DNA of 64,000 nt from CAYFLR01 sp964343805 (GTDB taxonomy: Bacteria > Bdellovibrionota_B > Oligoflexia > CAYFLR01), in NCBI GenBank assembly GCA_964343805.1, contig CAYFLR010000004.1:149811-213810 (forward strand), written 5' to 3'. Of the stretch, positions 1 through 7,691 are shown in pieces. The notes under the pieces are model-generated. The model ran no database searches, was not told the origin of the DNA, and saw only the letters and a program-made list of their open reading frames with translations. Numbering within the stretch: the first letter of the stretch is position 1; each line of letters opens with the position of its first letter. The position numbers and the translations under genes were made by a program.

Positions 1-483
1 CCCTTCAGTATATTCATCATGCTTTTCAATCTGAGCAGGTAATTTAACAAGCGGCTTTAACTGGATGGAGTCTTTAAGGATGTAAGCGGGCCAGAAGAGG
101 AGAGACATAACAAAAATGATATTGAGTAAGACGCTATAATCTGTAGCCTGGAAGTCCATCGAGCTAGGATTTTTGTTTTCTTGAGTCTCAACTCCTTTAA
201 AGAAGAGGAGTTTAAAGATCACAATCAGGCCGTAAATGGGAATAAAGGTGCCAAGAGCATAAGCCCAACTTTTACCTAAGTCGATACTGCGTTTGGCTGC
301 AATAACTAAAAAGAAGCCCCAGAGTGAGAGTATCAGCATTAAAGTTCCAAAAAGCGGAGGCCTTTCTGATCCATTTGAATAATCACCCACCAAGGTTATG
401 AAAATTACACTGAGGAGGGTGATCCCTATTATGTAACTCCGATAAAAACTCCATCTTCCCATTGGTTTTAAGCCTGTGTCCAT
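1..483 (-). CDS. DUF805-like inner-membrane protein (3' end cut by window edge)
   Basis: The reading frame is open from an ATG at 483 to the window edge (161 codons). A strong AGGAGG ribosome binding site lies just upstream of the ATG. The product has about four hydrophobic segments: residues 15-32, 43-60, around 75-92, and one near 125-140. The stretch AKRSIDLGKSWAYAL followed by a Pro-containing helix resembles the R-x-x-D-x-G-x-S-x-W motif of DUF805 membrane proteins; that assignment is from memory of the family. Function is unknown. The next gene is divergent, so this one is probably transcribed from the 484-806 spacer. Confidence 0.6.
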   Translation of the reverse strand, partial: MDTGLKPMGRWSFYRSYIIGITLLSVIFITLVGDYSNGSERPPLFGTLMLILSLWGFFLVIAAKRSIDLGKSWAYALGTFIPIYGLIVIFKLLFFKGVETQENKNPSSMDFQATDYSVLLNIIFVMSLLFWPAYILKDSIQLKPLVKLPAQIEKHDEYTEG

Positions 484-806
484 TTTTCCTCCTAGTAAAA
501 TACCCAAAACACTAATTTGCAAAATAGATGCCAATGATTAGGGGTGTTCAAGTATTAAATATTACAAAGAAAAATAATTAGTCTAATTGAAGAATACTGA
601 GATTTGTATAGAGTTTATACAGAAGAGTGCTACCACTGTCTCAAATTGTTTTCTGGCTGTCAAAATTATCGTCAAGATATCAATGGATTAAAAAAAAAGA
701 TTAAACAAATGATGGAAAGGTACCTTTTTTGCATATTTTGACATCAGGCTCATTGGGAGTTTGAACTATCTCGCTTTGAAGTTTTGAAAATTTGAAAGGA
801 AGCAAA
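484..806. other. Intergenic spacer between divergent genes
   Basis: This is 323 bases of AT-rich DNA with stop codons in all frames. It separates the minus-strand membrane protein from the plus-strand ankyrin lipoprotein, so it must hold both promoters. I see no convincing hairpin, palindrome or short gene here. Confidence 0.5.
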
Positions 807-2048
807 ATGAATCAATTAGTCAGACTTTTTCTTATATTATTAGGTTTAACTCTAATTTCTTGTGCCGGAGAAGACCTTTACCCCCTTAAACACCAGATTA
901 AAGAAGTGAACGGAAGTAAAACGGTGGGAATAGGGCAAATAAAGCAGCAGACAGACTGTAGTCAGTTTATGGACTATGTCCATAGTCAAGGAGATTGGCA
1001 GATTAATGGGACTTTCGGAGATTTTGTACTCCGTAAAAACGGGGACCAAAATATTGTTAATTTTGCAAGAAACTGTTCTGATATAAATCAAACTGACGAA
1101 TTTGGCAAAACCCCTTTACATGTTGCAGTCTATTTTAACCTGCCTTCTGTCAGCCTTAAATTAATCGAGTTAAATGCCAACGTAGATGTGAAAGTTGCGG
1201 CCAGCCAATATGTCAGAGACAATGCTCTTTCTTTAGCTATTCGCAATAGACACTTTGATCCTAATAGCTCCTTGACTGCTAAACTTTTAGACAAAACTAA
1301 GAACTTTGGACCCGCATTGATAGCAGCAGCCAGCAGAACTTTTGGCTATGAAAAGGTGATCTCCTATCCCTTCTACAGAAATTTAATTGACCGAGCTTCC
1401 CATCTGGATCAAATGGATATGGACATTGCTTTATTAGATGCTGCCAGCAGCGGTTCCTATTTGAAAGTGAGAGATTTGATAGAGTTAGGAGCAAATGTCA
1501 ATTTTACTTACTACGCTTATAAAAAGACCCCTTTGCATTCTGTTGCTACTAGTTATAATCCGGAGGATGAAGAGGATCAGGATTTGAGGGCAAAAACGGC
1601 AATTCTTTTGATCGAAAATGGAGCTGATTTAGAGTCTCAACAAAGTGAGCAATATAATGATACACCCTTACATACGGCTGCTCGATTTGGAGTAACTAAA
1701 GTCGCCCAAGTTCTAATAAAGGCGGGGGCAAATATTGACTCTTTGAATGATAAGAATCAAACACCACTCTATTTAGCGATTGATCAAAATAGGCCTCAGG
1801 TGGTTAAATTACTTGTAGAAAGTGAGGCAGACGTAACAAAAGTTGATGAATATAATAATACTTATATGCAACTGGCAGCTGTTAAATATGCGTCTGACTT
1901 CAGAATCGATTCAACTATTATTAGAACTCTTATGTTTAGACCAGTTCCGACCGGTCTCGTGTCTACTTATTATAAAAAGTCCCCTTCAGAGATGGTTATA
2001 CATAAAAGTAAAACTCTCTCCTTGGTATTAAAACTAGCTGGTTATTAG
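807..2048 (+). CDS. Ankyrin-repeat lipoprotein
   Basis: The chosen start is the ATG at 807, preceded by AAAGGA; an in-frame TTG at 792 is less likely. The product begins with a signal peptide ending in the lipobox LISC, so it should be a lipid-anchored envelope protein. The rest is built of degenerate ankyrin repeats. Recognisable units include GKTPLHVAVYF near residue 105, KKTPLHSVATSY near 240, DTPLHTAARFG near 285 and QTPLYLAIDQN near 320, each followed by a helix ending in GAN or EAD. Ankyrin repeats bind protein partners, but no partner is suggested by the neighbourhood. The N-terminal 85 residues after the lipobox match nothing I recognise. Confidence 0.8.
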   Translation: MNQLVRLFLILLGLTLISCAGEDLYPLKHQIKEVNGSKTVGIGQIKQQTDCSQFMDYVHSQGDWQINGTFGDFVLRKNGDQNIVNFARNCSDINQTDEFGKTPLHVAVYFNLPSVSLKLIELNANVDVKVAASQYVRDNALSLAIRNRHFDPNSSLTAKLLDKTKNFGPALIAAASRTFGYEKVISYPFYRNLIDRASHLDQMDMDIALLDAASSGSYLKVRDLIELGANVNFTYYAYKKTPLHSVATSYNPEDEEDQDLRAKTAILLIENGADLESQQSEQYNDTPLHTAARFGVTKVAQVLIKAGANIDSLNDKNQTPLYLAIDQNRPQVVKLLVESEADVTKVDEYNNTYMQLAAVKYASDFRIDSTIIRTLMFRPVPTGLVSTYYKKSPSEMVIHKSKTLSLVLKLAGY

Positions 2049-2084
2049 AAATTAGTAGATAGGAAGTTTTTTTATTGAATTATT

Positions 2085-2350
2085 TCAGTAAATCATAGGA
2101 GATTTTGTTGGATCAGAGTTATCAACCAATGAGCATCCCTTTGAGGATTTCTTGCAGCTATTAGAGCATTTCTTAGCCCCCACACAAACCAGTTGACAGC
2201 CTTTTAGTTTTACAGGTTTTTTTTGCACTTCACTCCATCACAAACTGAGCTATTTCCCCCTTGGATGGTTCCTGTGGTCCCTACCTGCCCAAAACTATTC
2301 ATACCTAAGTAGATTCCTAATAAAACCGGCATACAATGTCTTAATTTCAT
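2085..2350 (-). pseudogene. Small Cys-rich secreted protein, frameshifted at an A8 run
   Basis: An AAGGA site precedes an ATG at 2350. The literal reading frame gives 46 residues (2350 down to 2210): a signal peptide of about 22 residues, then a short tail ending CDGVKCKKNL. The stop follows a run of eight A residues (T8 on the plus strand, 2217-2224). Adding one A, or slipping back one base on that run, opens a further 44 residues with many cysteines (GCQLVCVGAKKCSNSCKK and on), ending at 2085. The corrected protein would be about 88 residues with eight cysteines after the signal peptide. It lies 15 bases downstream of the barrel protein and is probably in its operon. The shift may be a sequencing error, a phase-variable tract, programmed slippage or true decay. 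Confidence 0.5.
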
Positions 2351-2365
2351 AGGTTTTCCTTTTTA

Positions 2366-2881
2366 TTAAAAACCAAGGCTTAAACTGGGTGTGATTCCTA
2401 AATGATCCACCCATTTATGATTATCTGCTCCTTTGAGATAGGAAGCCCCTACTTGCAGGTCGAGATGGAGGTAGAGTGATGAGGTTAAATTCCAAACGGC
2501 TCCTAATTCACTGGAGAGGGTCACATCATAGCCTTCTGTATCTAATCGGTGAGCATAGCCTATGTACCCTCCTGCATAATACTCAGGTAAGAAATACCAA
2601 GCTAAAGTGGTGGCGATACCGGCATGAGTTAATTCGTTTGACTCATCTGCTATTTGATAGTTGAGAAGGCTAACAAGTTTATAGCTGGTCTCTTTAGAAA
2701 TATGACCTTCATAAAAAACGGGGAGGATATTCATTGCCAATATATCTTTATCGTTCACATCTTTCTCTGCTGTGATCATAAATCGCAGTCCGGCTTTTTT
2801 TTCAGAAGCAAGGAGCTTCCCGTTAGATGATACTATGAGTAAGAGGAGGGGGATCAATAATAAGAGTAAGTGGTTAAGCAA
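2366..2881 (-). CDS. Secreted beta-strand-rich (outer-membrane-like) protein, TTG start
   Basis: The open frame extends upstream to an ATG at 3049, but that ATG has no ribosome binding site and would bury the hydrophobic signal at residues 56-75. A TTG at 2881, five bases after GGAGGA, instead puts the stretch LNHLLLLLIPLLLLIVSSNG at the N-terminus as a signal peptide; this is the preferred start (171 residues). The mature part alternates hydrophobic and polar residues in short strands (YAGGYIGYAHRL, SLYLHLDLQVGASYL) and ends in Phe after SLSLG, as outer-membrane beta-barrels do. Function is unknown. The Cys-rich small gene follows it. Confidence 0.55.
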   Translation of the reverse strand: MLNHLLLLLIPLLLLIVSSNGKLLASEKKAGLRFMITAEKDVNDKDILAMNILPVFYEGHISKETSYKLVSLLNYQIADESNELTHAGIATTLAWYFLPEYYAGGYIGYAHRLDTEGYDVTLSSELGAVWNLTSSLYLHLDLQVGASYLKGADNHKWVDHLGITPSLSLGF

Positions 2882-3111
2882 GAGGGTCCTCCAATCTTTG
2901 GTATAAGAGTGATAGAATAAGCTCTGATCATGCCCGTAAATTATAATTTTTTCCTTTTCTTTTTGCAATGACCTTACCTTGCTTTTGAGGCTGTTATCTC
3001 TTATTTTTATCCTAGGGGACTTCACCATAGAAAAAGAACTTTTGTTCATTTACATTCAGTAGTAAAATAGTAATATATTTGGATCTGTAATAAGGGTGTG
3101 AGGGTTAAGTT

Positions 3112-3471
3112 ATGGAAAAAATTCTTATTGTAGATGATGATCAAGAGCTAAGAGATATGCTGAATGAATACTTAACAGAAAAGGGCTATCAAGTGACCAT
3201 GGCCTGGGATGGTAGTAACGCTTTAAGCAAGATTCAGAATGAGAAGTTTAATACCATTATTTTGGATCTGAAAATGCCCAAAATAAATGGTCTCGATTGT
3301 TTGAAGGGTATTAGAGAGTGTAATTTTAACAATTCCACTCCTGTCATAGTGCTCAGCGGCAATTTTACCAAAGATAATATCACTGAAATGGCAAAATTGA
3401 AAAAAGTCCAACTTTTAGCTAAACCTATCGATCTGGCCAAGCTGGGAGCCTCGCTTATCAAAGCTTTCTAA
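3112..3471 (+). CDS. Single-domain response regulator (CheY-like receiver)
   Basis: The 119-residue product is a stand-alone receiver domain. It has the acidic pocket D8-D9-D10, phospho-acceptor D52 in ILDLKMP, the switch Ser82 in VIVLSGN and the conserved Lys104 in AKPID. No output domain is attached, so it should act by binding a partner or in a phosphorelay. No histidine kinase is adjacent. The TAAGGGTGTGAGG region upstream contains a plausible ribosome binding site. It is divergent from the barrel-protein gene. Confidence 0.92.
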   Translation: MEKILIVDDDQELRDMLNEYLTEKGYQVTMAWDGSNALSKIQNEKFNTIILDLKMPKINGLDCLKGIRECNFNNSTPVIVLSGNFTKDNITEMAKLKKVQLLAKPIDLAKLGASLIKAF

Positions 3472-3552
3472 TTTTCAATGCACAGAGTTTGATTTTAAAA
3501 GTAATTTATATTATAAGAATATTCTTTTAAAGTTATTTACTAAGGGGTAAAA

Positions 3553-3942
3553 ATGAACTGGATCGTAGAAAACTGGGTAACCATCGTAGTGGCTCTTGTC
3601 TGTGGATGGGTTCTGTTTGGTAATAAGATACTAGCCAAGATCTATGGAGTGCAGGCGATGTCCTCCGCCCAATTAGCTGAACTACTAAAAAATAATGAGA
3701 TTGACCTCATTGATGTGAGAACCCCAGGTGAGTATAATCAAAATCACATCCGTGAAGCCAAACTCTATCCCCTAAATGATTTGAATCAGTCCGTTAATGA
3801 ATTACGCGATAAATATAAAGATAAGCCGCTAGCGGTGATCTGTGCTTCGGGTAATCGCTCTACCTCTGCATGCATTATATTGAAAAAAGCTGGGTTGGAG
3901 CAGGTCTACAATATTAGCGGTGGAATGATGTCCTGGTCTTAG
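3553..3942 (+). CDS. Membrane-anchored rhodanese-domain protein
   Basis: The 129-residue protein has an N-terminal membrane segment (about residues 8-22) followed by a single rhodanese domain. Hallmarks are LIDVRTPGEYNQNHI (residues 52-66) and the active-site loop CASGNRS with Cys97, which would carry the persulfide in sulfur transfer. The ending VYNISGGMMSW is typical of the fold. The start at 3553 follows AAGGGG. Its TAG stop overlaps the first bases of the palindromic repeat that follows. A link with the sulfur operon at 53-56 kb is possible, but they are far apart. Confidence 0.9.
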   Translation: MNWIVENWVTIVVALVCGWVLFGNKILAKIYGVQAMSSAQLAELLKNNEIDLIDVRTPGEYNQNHIREAKLYPLNDLNQSVNELRDKYKDKPLAVICASGNRSTSACIILKKAGLEQVYNISGGMMSWS

Positions 3943-4065
3943 TTGGCGTCCATAAACGAACATCCTCTGTGTTGATTAAAAAAATAACTTCGGGGCCGTA
4001 CTGGCAGTACTGTCCCCTTGTAATTTTTTCAATCGCCTTGCGGATGTCCGTTTCTGTTAGCCAAC
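3942..4065. repeat. Palindromic repeat element, copy A
   Basis: A 124-bp imperfect palindrome bounded by GTTGGC and GCCAAC. The left arm has CGAACATCC then TGTGTTGA and AAAAAATAAC; the right arm has the matching TAATTTTTTC, CGCCTTG and CGGATGTCCG. The centre is GTACTGgCAGTAC flanked by GGGG and CCCC. The first G is the last base of the upstream rhodanese TAG stop. The hairpin with A/T tracts on both sides could act as a bidirectional terminator. A closely similar element lies at 41261-41386. Confidence 0.8.
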
Positions 4066-4075
4066 CGATCTGTGT

Positions 4076-4207
4076 AATAAACGAACATCCGCTGCGCCTG
4101 CGCTGTGTTGACATGAAAAAAAGGCCCAAGTCCGTACTATGCTACTATGCTACGTACTGTCCTTGTGCCAATTTTCTCGTCGCCTTGCGGATGTCTGCAT
4201 CTCCTAA
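4076..4207. repeat. Palindromic repeat element, copy B (diverged)
   Basis: This second copy directly follows copy A. It shares AATAAACGAACATCC, CTGTGTTGA, GTCCGTACT, GTACTGTCC and TCGCCTTGCGGATGTC with the other copies. It has an extra GCTGCGCCTGC and a centre expanded with repeated TGCTA units (tactatgctactatgctac). The terminal GTTGGC/GCCAAC is degenerate or missing. Confidence 0.7.
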
Positions 4208-4243
4208 CAGTTTTAACTAGAATCTTGATATTGTTATACTTGA

Positions 4244-4429
4244 GTGACAAAACTTCGTTTATAAAACTTATAACACGAGTTATGGCAGTGAAATTGTCCT
4301 CTAGGGTGACAAAACTTCTCTTATAAAGCCTAGAATTAAAGTTTTGGCAGTAAAAACGCCTTTAGGAGTGACAAAAATTCATTTATAAAATTTATAACAC
4401 GAGTTTTGACAATGCTTGATTTTCACTCT
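4244..4429. repeat. Three tandem 62-bp repeats, each an imperfect palindrome
   Basis: Units start at 4244, 4306 and 4368, each with GTGACAAAA followed by TTC and TTATAAA. Each contains inverted arms TGACAAAACTT and AAGTTTTGGCA (or close variants). They lie in the 645-bp spacer between two convergent gene ends. The rest of that spacer (4215-4243 and 4430-4587) shows no gene. Confidence 0.7.
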
Positions 4430-4587
4430 AACTCTTAATCTATCTATTGCCACGTTTAAAAAACCACATAATTAAACACAAACAAATTGACCATTTAGGA
4501 TTGGCTGGAGATGTGTGCATTAGCTAGTCGTGTCGGTTGTGGAAAAAAAGTATAAAAAGGTCTTTTCTTGGCCGCTACTATGCCCAC

Positions 4588-5577
4588 TTAAAACTCACAG
4601 TTTTCCACTAACTCGTGATAAAACTTTTCTCGTTCTTTCATAATGGATTTTCTTTTAGGTAGGAAGATCAGCTGTTTATTCCAAAACATATACCAATGGT
4701 TTAATTCCGCTTTTGGGGATTCGAGGATATTGAGAGGAATCTTTTCATCATTCTGGGATGTAAATTTTAAATTGCGTGGCAGAGCGGATATGATTTCCAC
4801 GATACCATCGGAAGTGGCTCCCGTTTTCCTCTTAATAATCTCATTGGTATGATGCATCACTCTTGATATAAAGTCGGCCTTCACTAAGGGGCTCTTAGCA
4901 CGGTCACAGAGATGGCCGGTGGCAGCATAAAAAGAGATTTTTTCAGGAACTCGGATTCCCTCCACAAAGGAACGAATTTCTGATCGACGCAGTTGATCGA
5001 TGCCTGGGAAGAGGTTTACAAATTTGAGGGTTCTGACAAAAAAGTCACTGGTACGGGTGGTAAATACGTCTGCGAGCACTGCGCCTTTCAAAGGGGTTGA
5101 GAGAAAAAGAACTTTGGATAGGAACCCTAAGTTTTCTTTATTATGCAGGGCGGCTAAAGTATACAAACCACCAGAGCTATGGCCTATGACCATGAGTTCA
5201 ATATGCTCTTCCCGGCTATGAGAAAGTTTCCGTATATATTGATAAACAATCTCACCATTTTCATCAAAACTACCAGTGGGAAGGAGGTCATTCACCACAT
5301 GAACTTCGTACTTATCCGAAAGGGATTTTACTATATCAGCTCCGAAGTAGGGAATTATCCCTTTTTTGGAGGTGAACCCTCCTGGGACTATACTATTTAG
5401 AGCTCCAGGGACTAATAATATGACTTTCTTGCGATTAAGATCTACGTTCTCTTTGACTGGGATACCATGGTCTATCTTGTTAAATTTGATCTTGAGATTA
5501 AAGGGAGTCACTGCTCTTAAAGGGGCTTTGATCCCTTTGACTATTTGTGCCGATAGTTTTTTAGTTTTTCCCAGCAT
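4588..5577 (-). CDS. Alpha/beta-hydrolase (lipase/esterase-like)
   Basis: The 329-residue protein has the nucleophile elbow GHSSGG (around residues 132-137) after a hydrophobic strand (LMVI), and an oxyanion-type segment VILLVPGALNS near residue 55. This supports a serine hydrolase of the alpha/beta fold. The catalytic His is probably in the C-terminal ELNHWYMF segment. No signal peptide is evident, so it is likely cytosolic; substrate is unknown. The start at 5577 has only a weak ribosome binding site. Confidence 0.75.
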   Translation of the reverse strand: MLGKTKKLSAQIVKGIKAPLRAVTPFNLKIKFNKIDHGIPVKENVDLNRKKVILLVPGALNSIVPGGFTSKKGIIPYFGADIVKSLSDKYEVHVVNDLLPTGSFDENGEIVYQYIRKLSHSREEHIELMVIGHSSGGLYTLAALHNKENLGFLSKVLFLSTPLKGAVLADVFTTRTSDFFVRTLKFVNLFPGIDQLRRSEIRSFVEGIRVPEKISFYAATGHLCDRAKSPLVKADFISRVMHHTNEIIKRKTGATSDGIVEIISALPRNLKFTSQNDEKIPLNILESPKAELNHWYMFWNKQLIFLPKRKSIMKEREKFYHELVENCEF

Positions 5578-5714
5578 AAAATGATATTTACTAAAAAAAT
5601 GCTTTTTTTCAATATTTTATCATATTTTTGTATCACACAATAGATAATTAGTAATCATCAAAATATCCCCCTAGGTAATCAAATGTTGCAAGGGTTCTTG
5701 TATGAATTGAACAC

Positions 5715-5743
5715 TTGCAAGTGGTTCATATTTTATATAAGAT
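5715..5743 (+). promoter_or_regulatory. Candidate promoter of the aldolase gene
   Basis: TTGCAA, a 17-base spacer and TAAGAT resemble a housekeeping -35/-10 pair about 50 bases before the aldolase start. The -35 lies inside an inverted repeat (TTGCAAG ... CTTGCAA, about 5687-5720). Confidence 0.3.
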
Positions 5744-5792
5744 TCTAGAGCAAAATTATGGATGATAACCTTATATAATAGGAGAGTAGATA

Positions 5793-7085
5793 ATGACAAC
5801 AGCAGGGAACTATACACCCGAGTTCGAAAAGGCTTTAGAAGTTGGACGTCCACCAAATATAAAGGCCCTTTTTCCTAACTCCAAAGCTTTAATCGTAAGT
5901 GGAAAAGTCATAAATCGTGCTATGCAGGCTAAAGGAAAAGCCATTGCAATGGCAGCCAACGGTCGAAGTTACTTTGCAATTCGTGGAGCCTTAGCCGCTG
6001 CTCAAAAAGCTAACACCTGTTTGTTAGTGGAGATTGCAAAATCAGAAGGCGGTCGGACCGCTTATTGTGCAGTTAACTATTGGAATATTGCACGTATCGT
6101 TGATGGGTTATGTAATGAAATGGGAATCACCATTCCTGTAGCTATTCATGCTGACCACTATGGTATTACAAAAGATGCTGATATCGAGCAGGCAAAAGAA
6201 GAAATTCCAACCATGTTTGATGCAGGTATTACAAGTATCGCAGTTGATGCTTCTCATATGCCAGACGATCAAAACCTCATGGCCAGTATGGAAGTCAACT
6301 CTTTGATTCCAAAGTGGGCCGGCTATGAAACTGAGGTAGGAGAAATTAAGGGAACCTCTGGTCTATCCACCAAAGAAGAGGCTCTCTTTTTAATTCAAGG
6401 TTTAAATGCTCATGGTATTCATCCCGATTGGATTGCTCTTAATAATGGAACAACTCACGGATTAGAAGCCAGTGGAACAGGTATTGATGTTAACTTAACA
6501 GCTTCTATTCATGAAGCTCTCTCACCTTATGGAGTTCATGGAGCTCAACATGGTACATCCGGAAATAGCTCTGAGCGCTTAAGTGAGATCGCTAACCAAA
6601 CTAAAACTACTAAAGCAAACGTTGCTACAGCTTTACAGATGATTTCATGGGGTCTTGAAGTGAATGACTATGGTAACGCTGAACTGGATAAAGATGGTAA
6701 TTTCATTAAAGCCAAAGATGAAGGCGTGATGGAAGAGACTTGGGAAAAAATGGTAGCTTATGCCAATGAGCAAGGATGGAAAGGTGGAAATTATAAGAAA
6801 TTAAACCTTCCTTTTGAGAGCTTACTGCTTAGCCAACCAAAAGAAATCCGTATGCGTATGGCAAAACGAGTTGAGGATTTTGCCTATAAAATGATGAAGG
6901 ATGTCTTCAATGGTGAAGGTACTGCAGATGAGGCTATTCGTCTTATTAATGAAGCCGGTTCTTATGATCTAGGACCTAACGGTAAAGTTATTGAAGATCC
7001 TGCTGAGTGGACTAAAGAGAAGTTTGTTGAAAGAGCTAAGACTCTCGATAAAAACGAAGGTCCTGAAGGAGATTTTGACGATTAG
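5793..7085 (+). CDS. fba: Class II fructose-bisphosphate aldolase family protein
   Basis: The protein carries the class II (zinc) aldolase signature PVAIHADHYG, with H119, D121 and H122 as metal/catalytic residues. Later motifs are VGEIKGTSG, LNNGTTHG and HGTSG (the last in place of the usual HGGSG phosphate-binding loop). It would cleave or form a ketose bisphosphate in glycolysis/gluconeogenesis. At 430 residues it is longer than typical FbaA (about 350), with an acidic C-terminal extension ending EGPEGDFDD. The start follows AGGAGAG, and a strong terminator follows the stop. The fold is sure; the exact substrate is not. Confidence 0.85.
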   Translation: MTTAGNYTPEFEKALEVGRPPNIKALFPNSKALIVSGKVINRAMQAKGKAIAMAANGRSYFAIRGALAAAQKANTCLLVEIAKSEGGRTAYCAVNYWNIARIVDGLCNEMGITIPVAIHADHYGITKDADIEQAKEEIPTMFDAGITSIAVDASHMPDDQNLMASMEVNSLIPKWAGYETEVGEIKGTSGLSTKEEALFLIQGLNAHGIHPDWIALNNGTTHGLEASGTGIDVNLTASIHEALSPYGVHGAQHGTSGNSSERLSEIANQTKTTKANVATALQMISWGLEVNDYGNAELDKDGNFIKAKDEGVMEETWEKMVAYANEQGWKGGNYKKLNLPFESLLLSQPKEIRMRMAKRVEDFAYKMMKDVFNGEGTADEAIRLINEAGSYDLGPNGKVIEDPAEWTKEKFVERAKTLDKNEGPEGDFDD

Positions 7086-7108
7086 TAGGTGAGTTATTTG
7101 TAAGAAAT

Positions 7109-7147
7109 AAACCCCTTTAGCCCATCCGGTTGAAGGGGTTTTTTTTG
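7109..7147 (+). terminator. Rho-independent terminator of the aldolase gene
   Basis: Stem AACCCCTT / AAGGGGTT with a short loop is followed by a run of T. It sits between convergent genes, so it may also serve the minus-strand hemerythrin-like gene. Confidence 0.85.
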
Positions 7148-7153
7148 TCTTGC

Positions 7154-7618
7154 TTAGTCTTTGGTTCCCATATCTGTGTTATGAGCTTCCATTACAAACT
7201 CGTTTTCACGTTGTTCATGCTGATGAAAAGAGTCGGTAAAATCTTTAAATTTCTTAACCATCTTTTGGTAACACTCTTCGTTGGCTTGATGTAAACAGCT
7301 GCAGTCTTTGGATATATCACTAAAGCAAGATACCAGTTCTTTATGGTCGTCAAATAATTGTTTAACATCAGCTTCTAGCCAAGGTTTAGAGGCCGCTACT
7401 TCTGAGAATTGATGATGCTCTTCCAAAGCAAAATGGAGATCCATATGACCTTTTAGAATTGTAAACAGGACCCTGATATCTGGAATTTGTCCATGGTCAC
7501 AGGTTTCAGAAAAGCTCTGCTTTAAGATAGCACTTAACTCATTAATACACTTGGTGATGGTCTTATGACTTTGCTCAACTTCCAGGGCGATATATTGGGT
7601 GAATTTTGATCGACTCAT
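7154..7618 (-). CDS. Hemerythrin-like HHE-domain protein
   Basis: The 154-residue, all-helical protein has the spaced His/Glu pattern of the hemerythrin HHE cation-binding fold: H18, H58/H62, E67-H68-H69, H92 and H132/H134 with E135/E138. It should bind a di-iron centre and may sense or carry oxygen or nitric oxide. Several cysteines (C40, C98, C106, C108, C116) are unusual for the family. The ATG at 7618 follows AAAGGAG. It stands alone between the aldolase terminator and the lipoprotein genes. Confidence 0.7.
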   Translation of the reverse strand: MSRSKFTQYIALEVEQSHKTITKCINELSAILKQSFSETCDHGQIPDIRVLFTILKGHMDLHFALEEHHQFSEVAASKPWLEADVKQLFDDHKELVSCFSDISKDCSCLHQANEECYQKMVKKFKDFTDSFHQHEQRENEFVMEAHNTDMGTKD

Positions 7619-7691
7619 AGGACTCCTTTGGGTGTAGATAAGTAAAATAAACTACGTCTGATTCTGCTCATTTTTAACAAATGATCTAGCA

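Noticed and set aside
2882..3049. N-terminal extension of the barrel protein to ATG 3049
   Set aside because: No ribosome binding site, and it would bury the signal peptide; the TTG at 2881 after GGAGGA fits better.
3969..4220. ORF across the palindromic repeats
   Set aside because: It follows repeat DNA, has no ribosome binding site, and both strands give similar ORFs because the element is palindromic.
4244..4429. CRISPR array
   Set aside because: Only three 62-bp units, similar throughout, with no unique spacers and no cas genes.
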